Source: Affinirhizobium lemnae
Lineage (GTDB): Bacteria; Pseudomonadota; Alphaproteobacteria; Rhizobiales; Rhizobiaceae
Reading direction: 5' to 3'
DNA length: 64,000 bases
NCBI RefSeq assembly: GCF_022968395.1
Contig: NZ_JALJQZ010000017.1
Coordinates: 23,852 to 87,851, forward strand
Both the position numbers and the translations under genes were made by a program. Shown piece by piece: positions 55,276-64,000 of the stretch. Below the pieces are notes generated by a model. It did not search any database, was not told the origin of the DNA, and saw only the letters and a program-made list of their open reading frames with translations. Each line of letters begins with the position of its first letter. Within the stretch, counting starts at the first letter, position 1.

Positions 55276-56292
55276 ATGAGCAACTGTAAGGCAATGATCC
55301 TTGGATGCGCCGGCACGGAATTGTCCGCCGACGAGATTGCCCTTTATCGCGATCAGCAGCCCTGGGGTTTCATCCTGTTTGCTCGCAATCTCAAGGAAGA
55401 GGGCCAGATCCGCAGTCTTGTACAGTCGATGCGGGATGCGGTCGGACGTCAGGATGCGCCTGTGCTGATCGACCAGGAAGGGGGGCGTGTTCAGCGTATC
55501 CGCGCGCCGATGGCTGAAAGCTACCCGTCAGGTTCGGTTCTTGGTGCGCTTTATGAGCAAGATGAGGCACGGGGATTGCGGGCTGCATGGCTGATGTCGC
55601 GCCTCCACGCCTTCGATCTGACCAAGCTCGGCATCAACATCAACTGTCTGCCCGTTCTCGATGTTGTTGTGCCTGGAGGGACGCCCGCTATCGGCAATCG
55701 TTCTTACGGTGAAAACACTGCGACGGTTGCAGCTGTTGGTAAAGCCGCAGCCGAGGGTCTGAAAGCTGGCGGCATGTTGCCGGTTATGAAGCATATGCCC
55801 GGCCACGGTCGTGCGATGGTCGACTCCCACCACGACCTGCCGGTTGTATCGGCATCCATCGATGAACTCGATGCGCATGATTTTCTGCCGTTTCGTCAGA
55901 TGAAAGATGAGCTCATGGGCATGAGTGCCCATATTGTCTTTACCGCGATCGACCCCGAAAACCCCGCAACGACATCGCGCAAGGTCATTGATGAAGTCAT
56001 TCGTGGGCGTATCGGCTTCGATGGTCTTCTTCTCTCGGACGATAGTTCGATGAACGCGCTGAAAGGCACACTGGGCGAGCGTGCTGCCAACATTATTTCC
56101 GGCGGCTGTGATATTGTCCTTCATTGCAACGGCGTCATGGAGGAAATGAAGCAGGTCGTCCGCGAGGTCCCGCTTCTATCCGGCAAGAGTCTAAAGAGAG
56201 CTGAGGCCGCACTGGCAGGCTTTACCCCCGCAGACACATCCCGCGAGGCCGATTTGCGTGCCGAGTTCTGGTCGCTTATACCATCAGCGTAA
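55276..56292 (+). CDS. nagZ: beta-N-acetylhexosaminidase NagZ
   Basis: A 338-residue GH3 enzyme removing N-acetylglucosamine from muropeptide fragments during peptidoglycan recycling in the cytosol. It has the GH3 motif MKHMPGHGRAMVDSHHDLPVV, with K172-H173 and the flexible-loop catalytic Asp-His pair (D183, H185) typical of NagZ, and the nucleophile aspartate in LLLSDDSSMNAL. It follows the SPOR gene and precedes scpA, the conserved alphaproteobacterial order. It overlaps the open frame of scpA but not its likely start. Confidence 0.95.
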   Translation: MSNCKAMILGCAGTELSADEIALYRDQQPWGFILFARNLKEEGQIRSLVQSMRDAVGRQDAPVLIDQEGGRVQRIRAPMAESYPSGSVLGALYEQDEARGLRAAWLMSRLHAFDLTKLGININCLPVLDVVVPGGTPAIGNRSYGENTATVAAVGKAAAEGLKAGGMLPVMKHMPGHGRAMVDSHHDLPVVSASIDELDAHDFLPFRQMKDELMGMSAHIVFTAIDPENPATTSRKVIDEVIRGRIGFDGLLLSDDSSMNALKGTLGERAANIISGGCDIVLHCNGVMEEMKQVVREVPLLSGKSLKRAEAALAGFTPADTSREADLRAEFWSLIPSA

Positions 56293-56362
56293 ACCGTTCC
56301 GCTTTTTCTGCTCGCATCGTCCAGCAGGAGGAGAGGCTTCTCCCACAGGCGCGAGTATAGCG

Positions 56363-57208
56363 ATGGCCGTCGATAAGCAGACCTCCATTCCGATGGACCA
56401 GCTTTGGCAGGATAGTGAAGCGCGTGGTGTCAGCGAGGCGGCACTCGTCATCGACGTGGGCGGCTTCGAAGGACCTCTCGACCTTTTGCTGCACCTGGCG
56501 CGCAATCAGAAGGTCGATCTTGCGCGCATCTCCGTTCTTGCACTGGCGGAGCAATATCTGGAATTCGTCGAGAGTGCCCGTCGTGTTCGTATCGAACTCG
56601 CCGCGGACTATCTGGTGATGGCCGCATGGCTTGCCTATCTCAAATCGAAACTGTTGATTCCCCAGCAGTCGAGGCAGGAAGATGGTCCTTCAGGCGAAGA
56701 GATGGCAGCGGTCCTCGCATTTCGTCTCAAGCGGCTGGAGGCCATGCGCGAGGCGGCAAGTCACCTCGTCAACCGGAATCGGCTGGGCAGAGATGTTTTT
56801 GCTCGCGGTGCGCCGGAGCATCTGCCGGATAGGGCAGGCAAGACGTTCGAAGCTGAACTCTACGATCTCCTTCACGCCTATGCCAATTTGCGACAACGTC
56901 AGGCAATCACGCAAGTAACAATCGAACGTCGCAAAGTCTGGTCACTGGTGGAGGCGAGGGAACTGCTCACCTCAATGCTGGGTGAAATCGGCGACTGGAC
57001 TTCGCTTCAGGCTCACCTTGTTGAGTTCCTTCCCCCGAGCGATCGCGTGACTGCGACTGCAAGTGCCTTCGCTGCATCGCTTGAACTGGTGCGTGAGGGA
57101 AAGCTGGAGATGAGGCAGGACACGGTATTCGGCAGTCTGTATCTGAGAAGTCCGCTGAAGTCAGGTATCAAGGCGCAAATGAGGGAGAAGCCTGATGTCG
57201 ATAACTGA
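56363..57208 (+). CDS. scpA: segregation and condensation protein A
   Basis: A 281-residue kleisin that bridges the Smc heads of the bacterial condensin. The N-terminal kleisin domain (ALVIDVGGFEGPLDLLLHLARNQKVDLARISVLALAEQYLEFV) is followed by a helical middle and a C-terminal winged helix that binds the Smc cap (RDTVFGSLYLRSPLKSG-like segment near the end). The start at 56363 (MAVDKQTSIPMDQLW) is chosen on family N-termini; the ribosome site is weak and the frame is open to 56258 within nagZ. It overlaps scpB by 14 bases. Confidence 0.92.
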   Translation: MAVDKQTSIPMDQLWQDSEARGVSEAALVIDVGGFEGPLDLLLHLARNQKVDLARISVLALAEQYLEFVESARRVRIELAADYLVMAAWLAYLKSKLLIPQQSRQEDGPSGEEMAAVLAFRLKRLEAMREAASHLVNRNRLGRDVFARGAPEHLPDRAGKTFEAELYDLLHAYANLRQRQAITQVTIERRKVWSLVEARELLTSMLGEIGDWTSLQAHLVEFLPPSDRVTATASAFAASLELVREGKLEMRQDTVFGSLYLRSPLKSGIKAQMREKPDVDN

Positions 57209-57908
57209 CGTCGAGATGGCCAGGAACGAGTACGACAACGCAGAGGAAATCTCGCGCCTTGAGTTGGAAGCGGAACGCACGGCTGAAGCGTTGATTTTCG
57301 CGTCGGCCGAGCCCGTCTCGGAAGCATACCTGCTCGAGCGGCTTCCCGGCGCTGTCGATTTGCGCAGGGTGATGGCGAGATTGGTTCGTCTCTACGCTGG
57401 CAGGGGCGTCAACCTCATTCGCGTCGAAGACCGTTGGGCATTCCGCACGGCTGCGGATCTGTCTTTCGTGATTCGCCGGGACGATACGGAATCGCGCAAA
57501 CTCTCTCGTGCAGCGCTCGAGGTTTTGGCGATCATCGCCTATCATCAACCGGTCACTCGTGCGGAGATTGAAGAAATCCGTGGCGTGCAAACCTCACGGG
57601 GAACCCTGGATGTTCTGATGGAAGCGGGATGGGTGCGCTTTCGCGGTCGCCGCAGAACCCCGGGTCGTCCCGTCACCCTGGGCACCACGCCGCGTTTCCT
57701 CGATCACTTTGGACTGGAAGAAATCCGTGATTTGCCAGGTATCGAGGAGTTGAAAGGCGCGGGGCTCTTGCAAGGAAGAATTCCGCCTGATTTTCGTGTA
57801 CCGCTGCCATCCTCTGCTGATGAGCTGGTCGAGGACGAGGACCCGATTACCCAGCTGGATCTGGAGGAACTCGGTCTATTGACACCCGGTGGCACGCCGG
57901 ATGAATAG
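57195..57908 (+). CDS. scpB: segregation and condensation protein B
   Basis: A 237-residue partner of ScpA in the Smc-ScpAB condensin. Two winged-helix domains are visible (AERTAEALIFASAEPVSEAYLLERLPG; RAALEVLAIIAYHQPVTRAEIEEIRGVQTSRGTLDVLMEAGWVRFRGRRRTPGRPVTLGTTPRFLDHFGLEEIRDLP). An acidic C-terminal tail (ADELVEDEDPITQLDLEELGL) follows. It starts inside the scpA reading frame with a 14-base overlap and is thus translationally coupled. Confidence 0.95.
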   Translation: MSITDVEMARNEYDNAEEISRLELEAERTAEALIFASAEPVSEAYLLERLPGAVDLRRVMARLVRLYAGRGVNLIRVEDRWAFRTAADLSFVIRRDDTESRKLSRAALEVLAIIAYHQPVTRAEIEEIRGVQTSRGTLDVLMEAGWVRFRGRRRTPGRPVTLGTTPRFLDHFGLEEIRDLPGIEELKGAGLLQGRIPPDFRVPLPSSADELVEDEDPITQLDLEELGLLTPGGTPDE

Positions 57909-57937
57909 CCAATGCGCGAACTGATTTCGGGGAAGGC

Positions 57938-59050
57938 ATGCCGTTGAACACAGATGTAAAGCAACGCGGTGGCGGAACCGCCCTGCGCAGAACTGCGGGG
58001 GTTACGTTTGCCGCAAGCCTCACCTTCGATGACATCCATCATGACTATAACGGCAAGGAAACGATTCGCGGCATCAGTCTGGAGGCGCGCCCGGGCGAGG
58101 TATTGTGCCTGTTAGGACCATCAGGTTCCGGTAAAACGACCCTCCTGCGTATAGCCGCGGGTATTGAGTCGCAGACGCGCGGGCGGGTGTGCATCGACGG
58201 TCGCGAGATGGCGGGCCCTGAGTGCTTTATTCCGCCAGAAAAGCGCGGCGTCGGTCTGATGTTCCAGGATTATGCGCTCTTTCCGCATCTCTCCGTGCTC
58301 GACAATGTCAGATTCGGGTTGACTGCACTGCCGTCGTCGGATGCTGCCGCCGAAGCAATGGTCGCGCTTGAGCGAGTGGGTCTTGCCCACTATGCGCGAA
58401 AATTTCCGCACGCGCTCTCAGGCGGTGAGCAGCAACGAGTGGCGTTGGCCCGGGCGCTCGCTCCACGTCCTGGCGTTCTATTGATGGATGAGCCTTTCAG
58501 CGGGCTCGACTCGCGACTTAAGGATTCGATTCGGGCTGACACGCTGGACGTCCTGCGACAAAGCCGCGCAACGGCAATCGTGGTTACCCATGATGCAGAA
58601 GAAGCTATGCGGATGGCAGACCGCATTGCCTTGCTGAATAATGGTCAACTGGTTCAGGTCGGCCGGTCGCAGGATCTCTATAGGAAACCACGATCACTGT
58701 TTGCGGCCGGTTTCTTCTCCGAGATCAATATTTTGACGGGACGAGTAACATCGGGTCGCGTTCAAACTCCGCTCGGAGCCTGCGATTGCGGTCCAATTGC
58801 CGATGGTCAGGAGGTGGAGGTCGCGGTGAGGATATCGTCGGTTTTCGTGCGCGCCGAAGGACCAGGTGTGCCCGCGCGTATTCTCACCCGCCGCTTCCTT
58901 GGCGTGGTCGAACTGCTGACGCTGGCCGTAGAAGGGCTCGATGAGCCGCTTCGTGCACGCATCCGCGCCGATCAACTTTCGGAGGGTTTGACTGACGTGG
59001 TTGTGAACGTTGCGCCTGAAGACATTTTGGTGTTTGAAAAAAATTCCTAA
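57938..59050 (+). CDS. orphan FbpC/PotA-type ABC transporter ATPase
   Basis: A 370-residue ATP-binding subunit. It has Walker A GPSGSGKT (60-67), Q-loop FQDYALFPHLSV, signature LSGGEQQR (160-167), Walker B LLMDEP (181-186), the H-loop in VTHDAEEAM, and a C-terminal TOBE-like regulatory domain (from about 285, VEVAVRISSVFVR). The type matches ferric-iron/polyamine/thiamine importers, but no permease or binding-protein gene is adjacent: it lies between scpB and tatA. It therefore either serves a distant importer or has another role. The first 25 residues are an unusual extension. Confidence 0.85.
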   Translation: MPLNTDVKQRGGGTALRRTAGVTFAASLTFDDIHHDYNGKETIRGISLEARPGEVLCLLGPSGSGKTTLLRIAAGIESQTRGRVCIDGREMAGPECFIPPEKRGVGLMFQDYALFPHLSVLDNVRFGLTALPSSDAAAEAMVALERVGLAHYARKFPHALSGGEQQRVALARALAPRPGVLLMDEPFSGLDSRLKDSIRADTLDVLRQSRATAIVVTHDAEEAMRMADRIALLNNGQLVQVGRSQDLYRKPRSLFAAGFFSEINILTGRVTSGRVQTPLGACDCGPIADGQEVEVAVRISSVFVRAEGPGVPARILTRRFLGVVELLTLAVEGLDEPLRARIRADQLSEGLTDVVVNVAPEDILVFEKNS

Positions 59051-59091
59051 ACATCTTACATCGTTTGAATGCGCAATTACGGGAGTAAGTC

Positions 59092-59301
59092 ATGGGTTCT
59101 TTTAGTGTGTGGCACTGGCTGATCGTTCTGGTCATCGTGCTGATCTTCTTTGGGCGAGGCAAGATTCCGGAATTGATGGGCGACGTTGCCAAGGGCATCA
59201 AGAGCTTCAAACAGGGCATGTCTGAAGACGATAACAAGGATGCGACGCCAACTGCGACGCCTGCCAAAACTGTCGATCACCAGCGCGAAGAAACAAAGTA
59301 A
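59092..59301 (+). CDS. tatA: Sec-independent translocase protein TatA
   Basis: A 69-residue pore-forming component of the twin-arginine export system. It has a short N-terminal TM helix ([16 protein letters not shown], about residues 5-20), the hinge [22 protein letters not shown] forming the amphipathic helix, and a charged C-terminal tail. GGGAG lies upstream of the ATG. First gene of tatABC; 41 bases separate it from the ABC ATPase. Confidence 0.96.
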   Translation: MGSFSVWHWLIVLVIVLIFFGRGKIPELMGDVAKGIKSFKQGMSEDDNKDATPTATPAKTVDHQREETK

Positions 59302-59343
59302 GTCGCCGGGACGCTTACGCGTTCCGTGGCGGGAGTATAGCCC

Positions 59344-60267
59344 ATGCTGGACATCGGCTGGACGGAACTGCTTGTCATTGCAGTAGTCTTGATTGTCGTG
59401 GTTGGCCCCAAGGATTTGCCGCCTATGCTTCGTGCATTTGGCAAAATGACGTCCAACTTGCGAAAGATGGCCGGAGATTTCCGAACCCAGTTCGATGAAG
59501 CCTTGCGAGAGGCGGATATGGACGGCGTGCGGCAGACAATAGATGATGCCAAGCGGTTTCATCCGGCGAACGCGATACGCGAGGCTATTAACCCTCTGCG
59601 TGAAATGGGAAACGAGATCCGCAACGACCTACAGAAGGCGACCGAGTTTCCTGGGACGACTACTGCTGATGCTGCTGTCGAGGGTTCGACAACGACTTCC
59701 GTCGATGATCTGATCCCGGCGCCAGCGTTTTCCTTGCCGGAAACCCCGCCTCTAACGCCGTCGGCTGCCCCTGTTGCGTCCGCTCAGGCACCGCCTACCG
59801 TCGTCACGTCGCAGCCGTCGTCGGTCGGTGCTGCTGCGGCAGCATCAACACCGTCGGCGATGTCTTCCTCCGGAACAGCCAATCCACCTGTGGTCTCTGC
59901 AACAGGGCTGACGAAGGCGCCGGTTGAAACGTCGTCCACTTCTTCGGTTCCTGCGCCAGACGCTGCCAAGACCCCAAGGTCACGGAAACCAGCGACACCG
60001 AAGCTGGTCGCACCAGCCGTACCCGCTGTCGTTTCTGGAGCCGGGGCGGATAAGGTGGCAGTCAAACGAACTCGCACAAGAAAACCTGCCGCGGATGTGG
60101 CTGAAGTTTCTTCTGCCACTCCTGGTACGACAAGAAGAAGCGCATCCAAGAAAACTGAGACCGTCGATTTTGCGAAAACTACGAGCGCCGAAGTTACATC
60201 CGACGTCCAAACCGCTGCGCCTCGCGCACGCAAAAAGAAGACGCCCGCTCCCAAGGATCAAGAATGA
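59344..60267 (+). CDS. tatB: Sec-independent translocase protein TatB, extended
   Basis: A 307-residue component of the TatBC receptor for twin-arginine signal peptides. It has the N-terminal TM helix MLDIGWTELLVIAVVLIVVVGPKDLPPML (conserved E8 and GP hinge) and an amphipathic helix with LRAFGKMTSNLRKMAGDFRTQFDEALREADM. From about residue 115 a very long Pro/Thr/Ser/Ala-rich tail, ending in basic KKKTPAPKDQE, makes it much longer than the 171-residue E. coli protein. This extension is common in rhizobia. It overlaps tatC by 4 bases. Confidence 0.94.
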   Translation: MLDIGWTELLVIAVVLIVVVGPKDLPPMLRAFGKMTSNLRKMAGDFRTQFDEALREADMDGVRQTIDDAKRFHPANAIREAINPLREMGNEIRNDLQKATEFPGTTTADAAVEGSTTTSVDDLIPAPAFSLPETPPLTPSAAPVASAQAPPTVVTSQPSSVGAAAAASTPSAMSSSGTANPPVVSATGLTKAPVETSSTSSVPAPDAAKTPRSRKPATPKLVAPAVPAVVSGAGADKVAVKRTRTRKPAADVAEVSSATPGTTRRSASKKTETVDFAKTTSAEVTSDVQTAAPRARKKKTPAPKDQE

Positions 60268-61094
60268 ACGGCGATTTTAACGATAAGCCTCAGCCGTTGA
60301 TCGAGCACTTGATGGAGCTGCGGACGCGGCTCATCTGGTCCCTTGCTGCGTTCTTCGTTGCTTTCCTCGTCTGCTTCTTCTTTGCGAAGCAGCTCTTCAA
60401 CCTCCTGGTCGTTCCATACAAGTGGGCTGTCGTTTGGGCAGGCCTCGATCTTGCGAAATCGGAGCTCATTTATACCGCTCCACAAGAGTTTTTCTTCACC
60501 CAGGTGAAGGTGGCAATGTTTGGTGCGCTGGTAATTGCGTTCCCGATCATTGCATCGCAGTTGTACAAGTTTGTCGCTCCAGGCCTCTACAAGAACGAGC
60601 GAGCTGCATTCCTCCCGTTTCTCGTTGCATCGCCGCTCCTGTTTTTGCTCGGGGGAGCACTGGTCTATTTTTTCTTTACACCAATGGTCATGTGGTTCTT
60701 CCTGGCCATGCAGCAGGCGCCGGGTGAGGGGGATGTGGCAATCTCTCTTATGCCCAAAGTCTCGGAATATCTCTCGCTGATCATGACGCTGGTCATGTCA
60801 TTCGGGCTTGTATTCCAACTGCCGGTGGTGACAACACTGCTTGCGCGGGTTGGTCTCTTGACGAGCGATTGGCTGCGCGAGAAGCGCAAGTTCGCAATCG
60901 TCATCGCCTTTGTCGTCGCAGCAGTTCTGACACCCCCGGATCCGCTGTCTCAGATCGGCCTTGCACTGCCGACGATCCTTCTCTACGAGATTTCCATCTA
61001 CGCTGCTCGACTCGTGGAGAGGAAGCGGAACGAGGAAACAGCCGTTGCTGAAGCTCAATCCGCCTCATCCGTGACGACGTCAGAGAAGGCTTGA
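60264..61094 (+). CDS. tatC: Sec-independent translocase protein TatC
   Basis: A 276-residue integral membrane protein with six TM helices, the core receptor for twin-arginine signal peptides. It has the cytoplasmic N-terminal PLIEHLMELRTRLIWSL (conserved HLxELRxR), the first periplasmic loop YTAPQEFFFTQVKVAMFG, and PVVTTLLARVGLLTSDWLREKRKFAIVIAFVVAAVLTPPDPLSQ with its conserved TPPDPxSQ. It overlaps tatB by 4 bases (ATGA) and completes the tatABC operon. Confidence 0.97.
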   Translation: MNGDFNDKPQPLIEHLMELRTRLIWSLAAFFVAFLVCFFFAKQLFNLLVVPYKWAVVWAGLDLAKSELIYTAPQEFFFTQVKVAMFGALVIAFPIIASQLYKFVAPGLYKNERAAFLPFLVASPLLFLLGGALVYFFFTPMVMWFFLAMQQAPGEGDVAISLMPKVSEYLSLIMTLVMSFGLVFQLPVVTTLLARVGLLTSDWLREKRKFAIVIAFVVAAVLTPPDPLSQIGLALPTILLYEISIYAARLVERKRNEETAVAEAQSASSVTTSEKA

Positions 61095-61191
61095 GGATCA
61101 GTTCCGGCATTGCAGAATTTCCGGCCGGATTGGAAACAGAACGGCCGGGACCGACGTCGCGGCTATAACCCGCAGATGATCTGGAACGACC

Positions 61192-62475
61192 ATGCTCGAT
61201 ATCAAGTGGATTCGCGATAACCCGGAAGCCCTCGATGAGGCGCTTCAAAAGCGGAGTGCCGAGCCGCAGGCGCAGGCAATTCTGGCGCTTGACGAGACGC
61301 GCAGATCCGCGATCCAGAAGCTGCAAGATATGCAATCCCGTCGCAACGCCGCCTCCAAGGAAATCGGCGCCGCGATGGCGCAGAAAAACACTGAGCTTGC
61401 CGAGCAGTTGAAGCAGGAAGTAGCCTTGCTCAAGGATACGATGCCGCTCGTCGAGCAGGAAGAGCGTGCAGCTGTTGCCGCGCTGGACGACGTGCTCTCG
61501 CGCATCCCGAACATTCCACTGGACGATGTGCCCGTCGGTAAGGATGAGGCCGATAATGTGGTAACCCGGGTCGTTGGTCAGAAGCCAGGCTGGAACCATC
61601 CTGCACTGGAGCATTTCGAAATCGGCGAAGCTTTGGGCTACATGGATTTCGACCGCGCTGCCAAGCTTTCTGGCTCGCGCTTCACGGTCCTGACCAGCCA
61701 GCTGGCCCGTCTCGAACGCGCCCTTGGCCAGTTCATGCTGGATCTGCATACGCGTGAACACGGATATACCGAGGTCTCGTCCCCGCTAATGGTGCGGGAT
61801 GAGGCGATGTATGGCACTGGCCAGTTGCCAAAATTCTCCGAGGATCTGTTCCGCACGACCGATGGACGCTGGCTTATTCCGACAGCCGAAGTAACGCTAA
61901 CAAATCTGGTCTCGGGCGAAATTCTTGATCATGAAAAGCTGCCGCTCCGGTTCACGGCATTGACGCCATCGTTCCGCTCTGAGGCTGGCTCCGCTGGTCG
62001 TGATACGCGCGGCATGCTGCGGCAGCACCAGTTCTGGAAGTGCGAACTCGTTTCGATTACCGATGCCGAAAGCTCGATTGCCGAACATGAGCGAATGACC
62101 GCTTGTGCGGAAGAGGTGCTGAAGCGCCTCGGCCTGCATTTCCGCACGATTACGCTTTGCACGGGTGACATGGGCTTTGGCGCGCGCAAGACCTATGATC
62201 TGGAAGTCTGGTTGCCGGGCCAAGACACGTATCGTGAAATCTCGTCCTGCTCTGTCTGCGGTGATTTCCAGGCCCGTCGCATGAATGCGCGTTATCGCAG
62301 CAAGGATGACAAGAACCCCAAGTTTGTTCATACGCTGAATGGATCCGGCACGGCGGTTGGTCGCTGCCTCATCGCTGTTCTCGAGAACTATCTGAATGAA
62401 GATGGCTCCGTCTCAGTCCCGGACGTTCTTCTGCCTTACATGGGTGGGGTGACCCGTATTGAAAAAGGCGCCTGA
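61192..62475 (+). CDS. serS: seryl-tRNA synthetase
   Basis: A 427-residue class II synthetase charging tRNA-Ser and tRNA-Sec. The N-terminal antiparallel coiled coil (about residues 25-105, [34 protein letters not shown]) binds the tRNA long arm. Motif 2 ([29 protein letters not shown]) and motif 3 ([31 protein letters not shown]) form the active site. Full length. It lies 97 bases after tatC and 3 bases before surE. Confidence 0.97.
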   Translation: MLDIKWIRDNPEALDEALQKRSAEPQAQAILALDETRRSAIQKLQDMQSRRNAASKEIGAAMAQKNTELAEQLKQEVALLKDTMPLVEQEERAAVAALDDVLSRIPNIPLDDVPVGKDEADNVVTRVVGQKPGWNHPALEHFEIGEALGYMDFDRAAKLSGSRFTVLTSQLARLERALGQFMLDLHTREHGYTEVSSPLMVRDEAMYGTGQLPKFSEDLFRTTDGRWLIPTAEVTLTNLVSGEILDHEKLPLRFTALTPSFRSEAGSAGRDTRGMLRQHQFWKCELVSITDAESSIAEHERMTACAEEVLKRLGLHFRTITLCTGDMGFGARKTYDLEVWLPGQDTYREISSCSVCGDFQARRMNARYRSKDDKNPKFVHTLNGSGTAVGRCLIAVLENYLNEDGSVSVPDVLLPYMGGVTRIEKGA

Positions 62476-62478
62476 TCA

Positions 62479-63246
62479 ATGAGGATCCTGCTCACCAATG
62501 ATGACGGGATTCACGCAGAAGGACTGCGGGTGCTTGAGGGCATCGCCCGCAGTCTCTCGGACGATGTCTGGATCGTGGCGCCTGAGACAGATCAGAGCGG
62601 CCTTGCCCACTCGCTCACACTGTCCGATCCGTTGCGTCTGCGGAAGATCTCTGACAAGCACTTTGCAGTCCGCGGAACGCCGACCGATTGCGTCATCATG
62701 GGCATCCGGCACGTGCTCAAGGGCAAGCCGGACCTCATTCTATCTGGCGTCAATGCTGGTTCGAATCTTGCGGATGATGTGACCTATTCCGGCACGATTG
62801 CAGCCGCAATCGAGGGAACGATCCAAGGTGTCCGTTCCATCGCGCTCAGTCAGGCCTACAGGCATGATGCAGAAGGGCGGTTCATTCCCTGGTCGGTGGC
62901 CGCGCATCACGGTGTGGATCTGGTGCGCAAGCTTCTCCCGATTGCTTTGCCGGAGGGAACCTTCCTGAATGTCAATTTCCCCGCCTGCGCGGAAGGAGAA
63001 GTTGACGGGCTTGATGTGACGACCCAGGGCAAGACGGATTTCGCACTGGTTGTGGATGAGCGTCAGGATGGCCGCGGAAATCCTTATTTCTGGCTGCGCT
63101 TCAGTGACCGGAAGGGCCGTTTGATGGAAGGGACTGACATCGCTGCAGTGCGCGCAAATCGTATTTCCGTAACCCCTTTGCAGCTGGATCTAACGGATCA
63201 TGCGGCAATAAAAAATCTTTCCGCCGCCTTGGGAGTTTCTCGTTGA
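62479..63246 (+). CDS. surE: 5'/3'-nucleotidase SurE
   Basis: A 255-residue metal-dependent nucleoside-monophosphate phosphatase. The N-terminal metal site is [12 protein letters not shown] (D8, D9), followed by [25 protein letters not shown] with further ligands and [20 protein letters not shown]. SurE is thought to act in stationary-phase survival and nucleotide homeostasis. It starts 3 bases after serS and overlaps pcm by 4 bases, the classic surE-pcm arrangement. Confidence 0.97.
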   Translation: MRILLTNDDGIHAEGLRVLEGIARSLSDDVWIVAPETDQSGLAHSLTLSDPLRLRKISDKHFAVRGTPTDCVIMGIRHVLKGKPDLILSGVNAGSNLADDVTYSGTIAAAIEGTIQGVRSIALSQAYRHDAEGRFIPWSVAAHHGVDLVRKLLPIALPEGTFLNVNFPACAEGEVDGLDVTTQGKTDFALVVDERQDGRGNPYFWLRFSDRKGRLMEGTDIAAVRANRISVTPLQLDLTDHAAIKNLSAALGVSR

Positions 63247-63896
63247 AAACAGCGATGATCGAGAGGGAGGGTTTTGCCTCTCTGGTCCTTCGGCTGAGGG
63301 CGCAAGGCGTCACGGACCTCGATCTTCTCACCGCCTGCGAACAGACGCCGCGCACCCAGTTTGTTCCATCGCAATTTGTCAGCGAAGCCTATTCAAGCCG
63401 CTCCATTCCGATTGACTGTGGCTCCTTCATGGAGGGCGCTGATCAGGCGGTTCGCATTCTGTCCAAACTGCAGTTGAAGCCCGGTCATCGCGTGCTGGAG
63501 ATTGGCACAGGCAGCGGCTATCTGACGGCGGTCATGGCGCGCATAGCCGAGCGTGTGTTCTCGGTGGATCGCTTCCGAACCTTGATCACCGGCGCCCAGG
63601 AACGTATCGATTCGCTGGGTCTGCGCAACGCTATCGTTCGGCAGGCGGATGGCATGAATGGCATGCAGGGTGAAGGTACCTTCGATCGAATTATCGCAAC
63701 CGCCGCCTTTAGCGCTGTACCCCGTTTCTATGCCGATCAGTTGGTTCATGGGGGAGCAATGATTGCCCCTATGGTCATTGATGAAGAGAACTGCATGATG
63801 GTGCGCCTGACGAAAACCGGCAGCCGCTTTGAACGTGAAGACCTTTTTCCGGTCAGCTATCTCCCGCTGGTCCCGCATATCGCGTCATATCTGTAA
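63243..63896 (+). CDS. pcm: protein-L-isoaspartate O-methyltransferase (paralogue 2)
   Basis: A 217-residue enzyme that methylates L-isoaspartyl residues with SAM so that damaged proteins can be repaired. It has a substrate loop at [21 protein letters not shown], the SAM motif [29 protein letters not shown], and [24 protein letters not shown] start at 63243 (TTGA overlap with the surE stop) is favoured by GGGAG 7 bases upstream; the ATG at 63255 has no such site. The surE coupling makes this the canonical pcm. The 100 bases after it to the window end show no gene. Confidence 0.94.
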   Translation: MKTAMIEREGFASLVLRLRAQGVTDLDLLTACEQTPRTQFVPSQFVSEAYSSRSIPIDCGSFMEGADQAVRILSKLQLKPGHRVLEIGTGSGYLTAVMARIAERVFSVDRFRTLITGAQERIDSLGLRNAIVRQADGMNGMQGEGTFDRIIATAAFSAVPRFYADQLVHGGAMIAPMVIDEENCMMVRLTKTGSRFEREDLFPVSYLPLVPHIASYL

Positions 63897-64000
63897 GCTT
63901 CAGCTAAAAAAAGTTCCGCATCAGCTAGGTCGTGGTGATGATTTAAGGATTGGGATTCCCAAAAGAGCGCAAATCGGATTCAAAGCTGATTTTGGAGATC

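Overview
The window is a chromosomal segment of an alphaproteobacterium of the family Rhizobiaceae, of the Agrobacterium/Rhizobium type. The evidence is gene content and order: trxB-lsrB next to tandem AbcR-type small RNAs, lpsB-greA, carA/carB, dnaG-rpoD, PopZ-valS, exoR, and the run argS-SPOR-nagZ-scpA-scpB-ABC-tatABC-serS-surE-pcm, together with typical rhizobial protein sequences and a RIME1-like intergenic palindrome. Almost all of it is ordinary housekeeping chromosome. There is no tRNA or rRNA gene that I can see, no CRISPR array, no intact insertion sequence and no prophage.

Layout. 1-9.1 kb holds metabolic and transport genes: an MBL hydrolase, cold-shock protein, DMT exporter, aspartate aminotransferase, periplasmic sugar dehydrogenase, cation/proton antiporter and an old-yellow-enzyme reductase with its ArsR regulator. 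9.5-12.6 kb is a regulatory knot: two AbcR-like sRNAs, LsrB/VtlR, TrxB and a divergent Lrp-type regulator. 12.6-14.9 kb holds two LPS-core glycosyltransferases and greA. 15.2-17.9 kb is a radical-SAM protein translationally coupled to a DUF4130-UdgX fusion, a DNA-modification or repair pair of unknown chemistry. 18-19 kb is a more AT-rich pocket with an inverted-repeat element and an orphan DUF1842 gene. 19-28.2 kb holds carB, a zinc peptidase, a membrane LytTR regulator divergent from a DUF2306 protein, a MATE pump with a short terminated leader RNA, and carA. 28.5-33.9 kb is yqeY-like, dnaG, rpoD. 34-36 kb holds small envelope genes.

36-39.9 kb is the one accessory-looking stretch: two adjacent DUF4214 genes, one a putative RTX-type zinc protease, then a degraded transposase fragment and a BA14K protein. 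It separates the rpoD block from the popZ/valS/exoR block. From memory these two blocks are far apart in A. fabrum C58, so this may mark a rearrangement point.

40-64 kb returns to conserved core: an isoaspartyl-methyltransferase-like gene, popZ, valS, a FadL-type porin, exoR, xthA and erpA (reverse strand), then a long forward run dgt-argS-SPOR protein-nagZ-scpA-scpB-ABC ATPase-tatA-tatB-tatC-serS-surE-pcm, much of it tightly spaced or overlapping and probably cotranscribed in pieces. Start codons were moved downstream from the longest open frame wherever a Shine-Dalgarno sequence or family length supported it. Names rest on motif and sequence recognition by eye, not on database searches.
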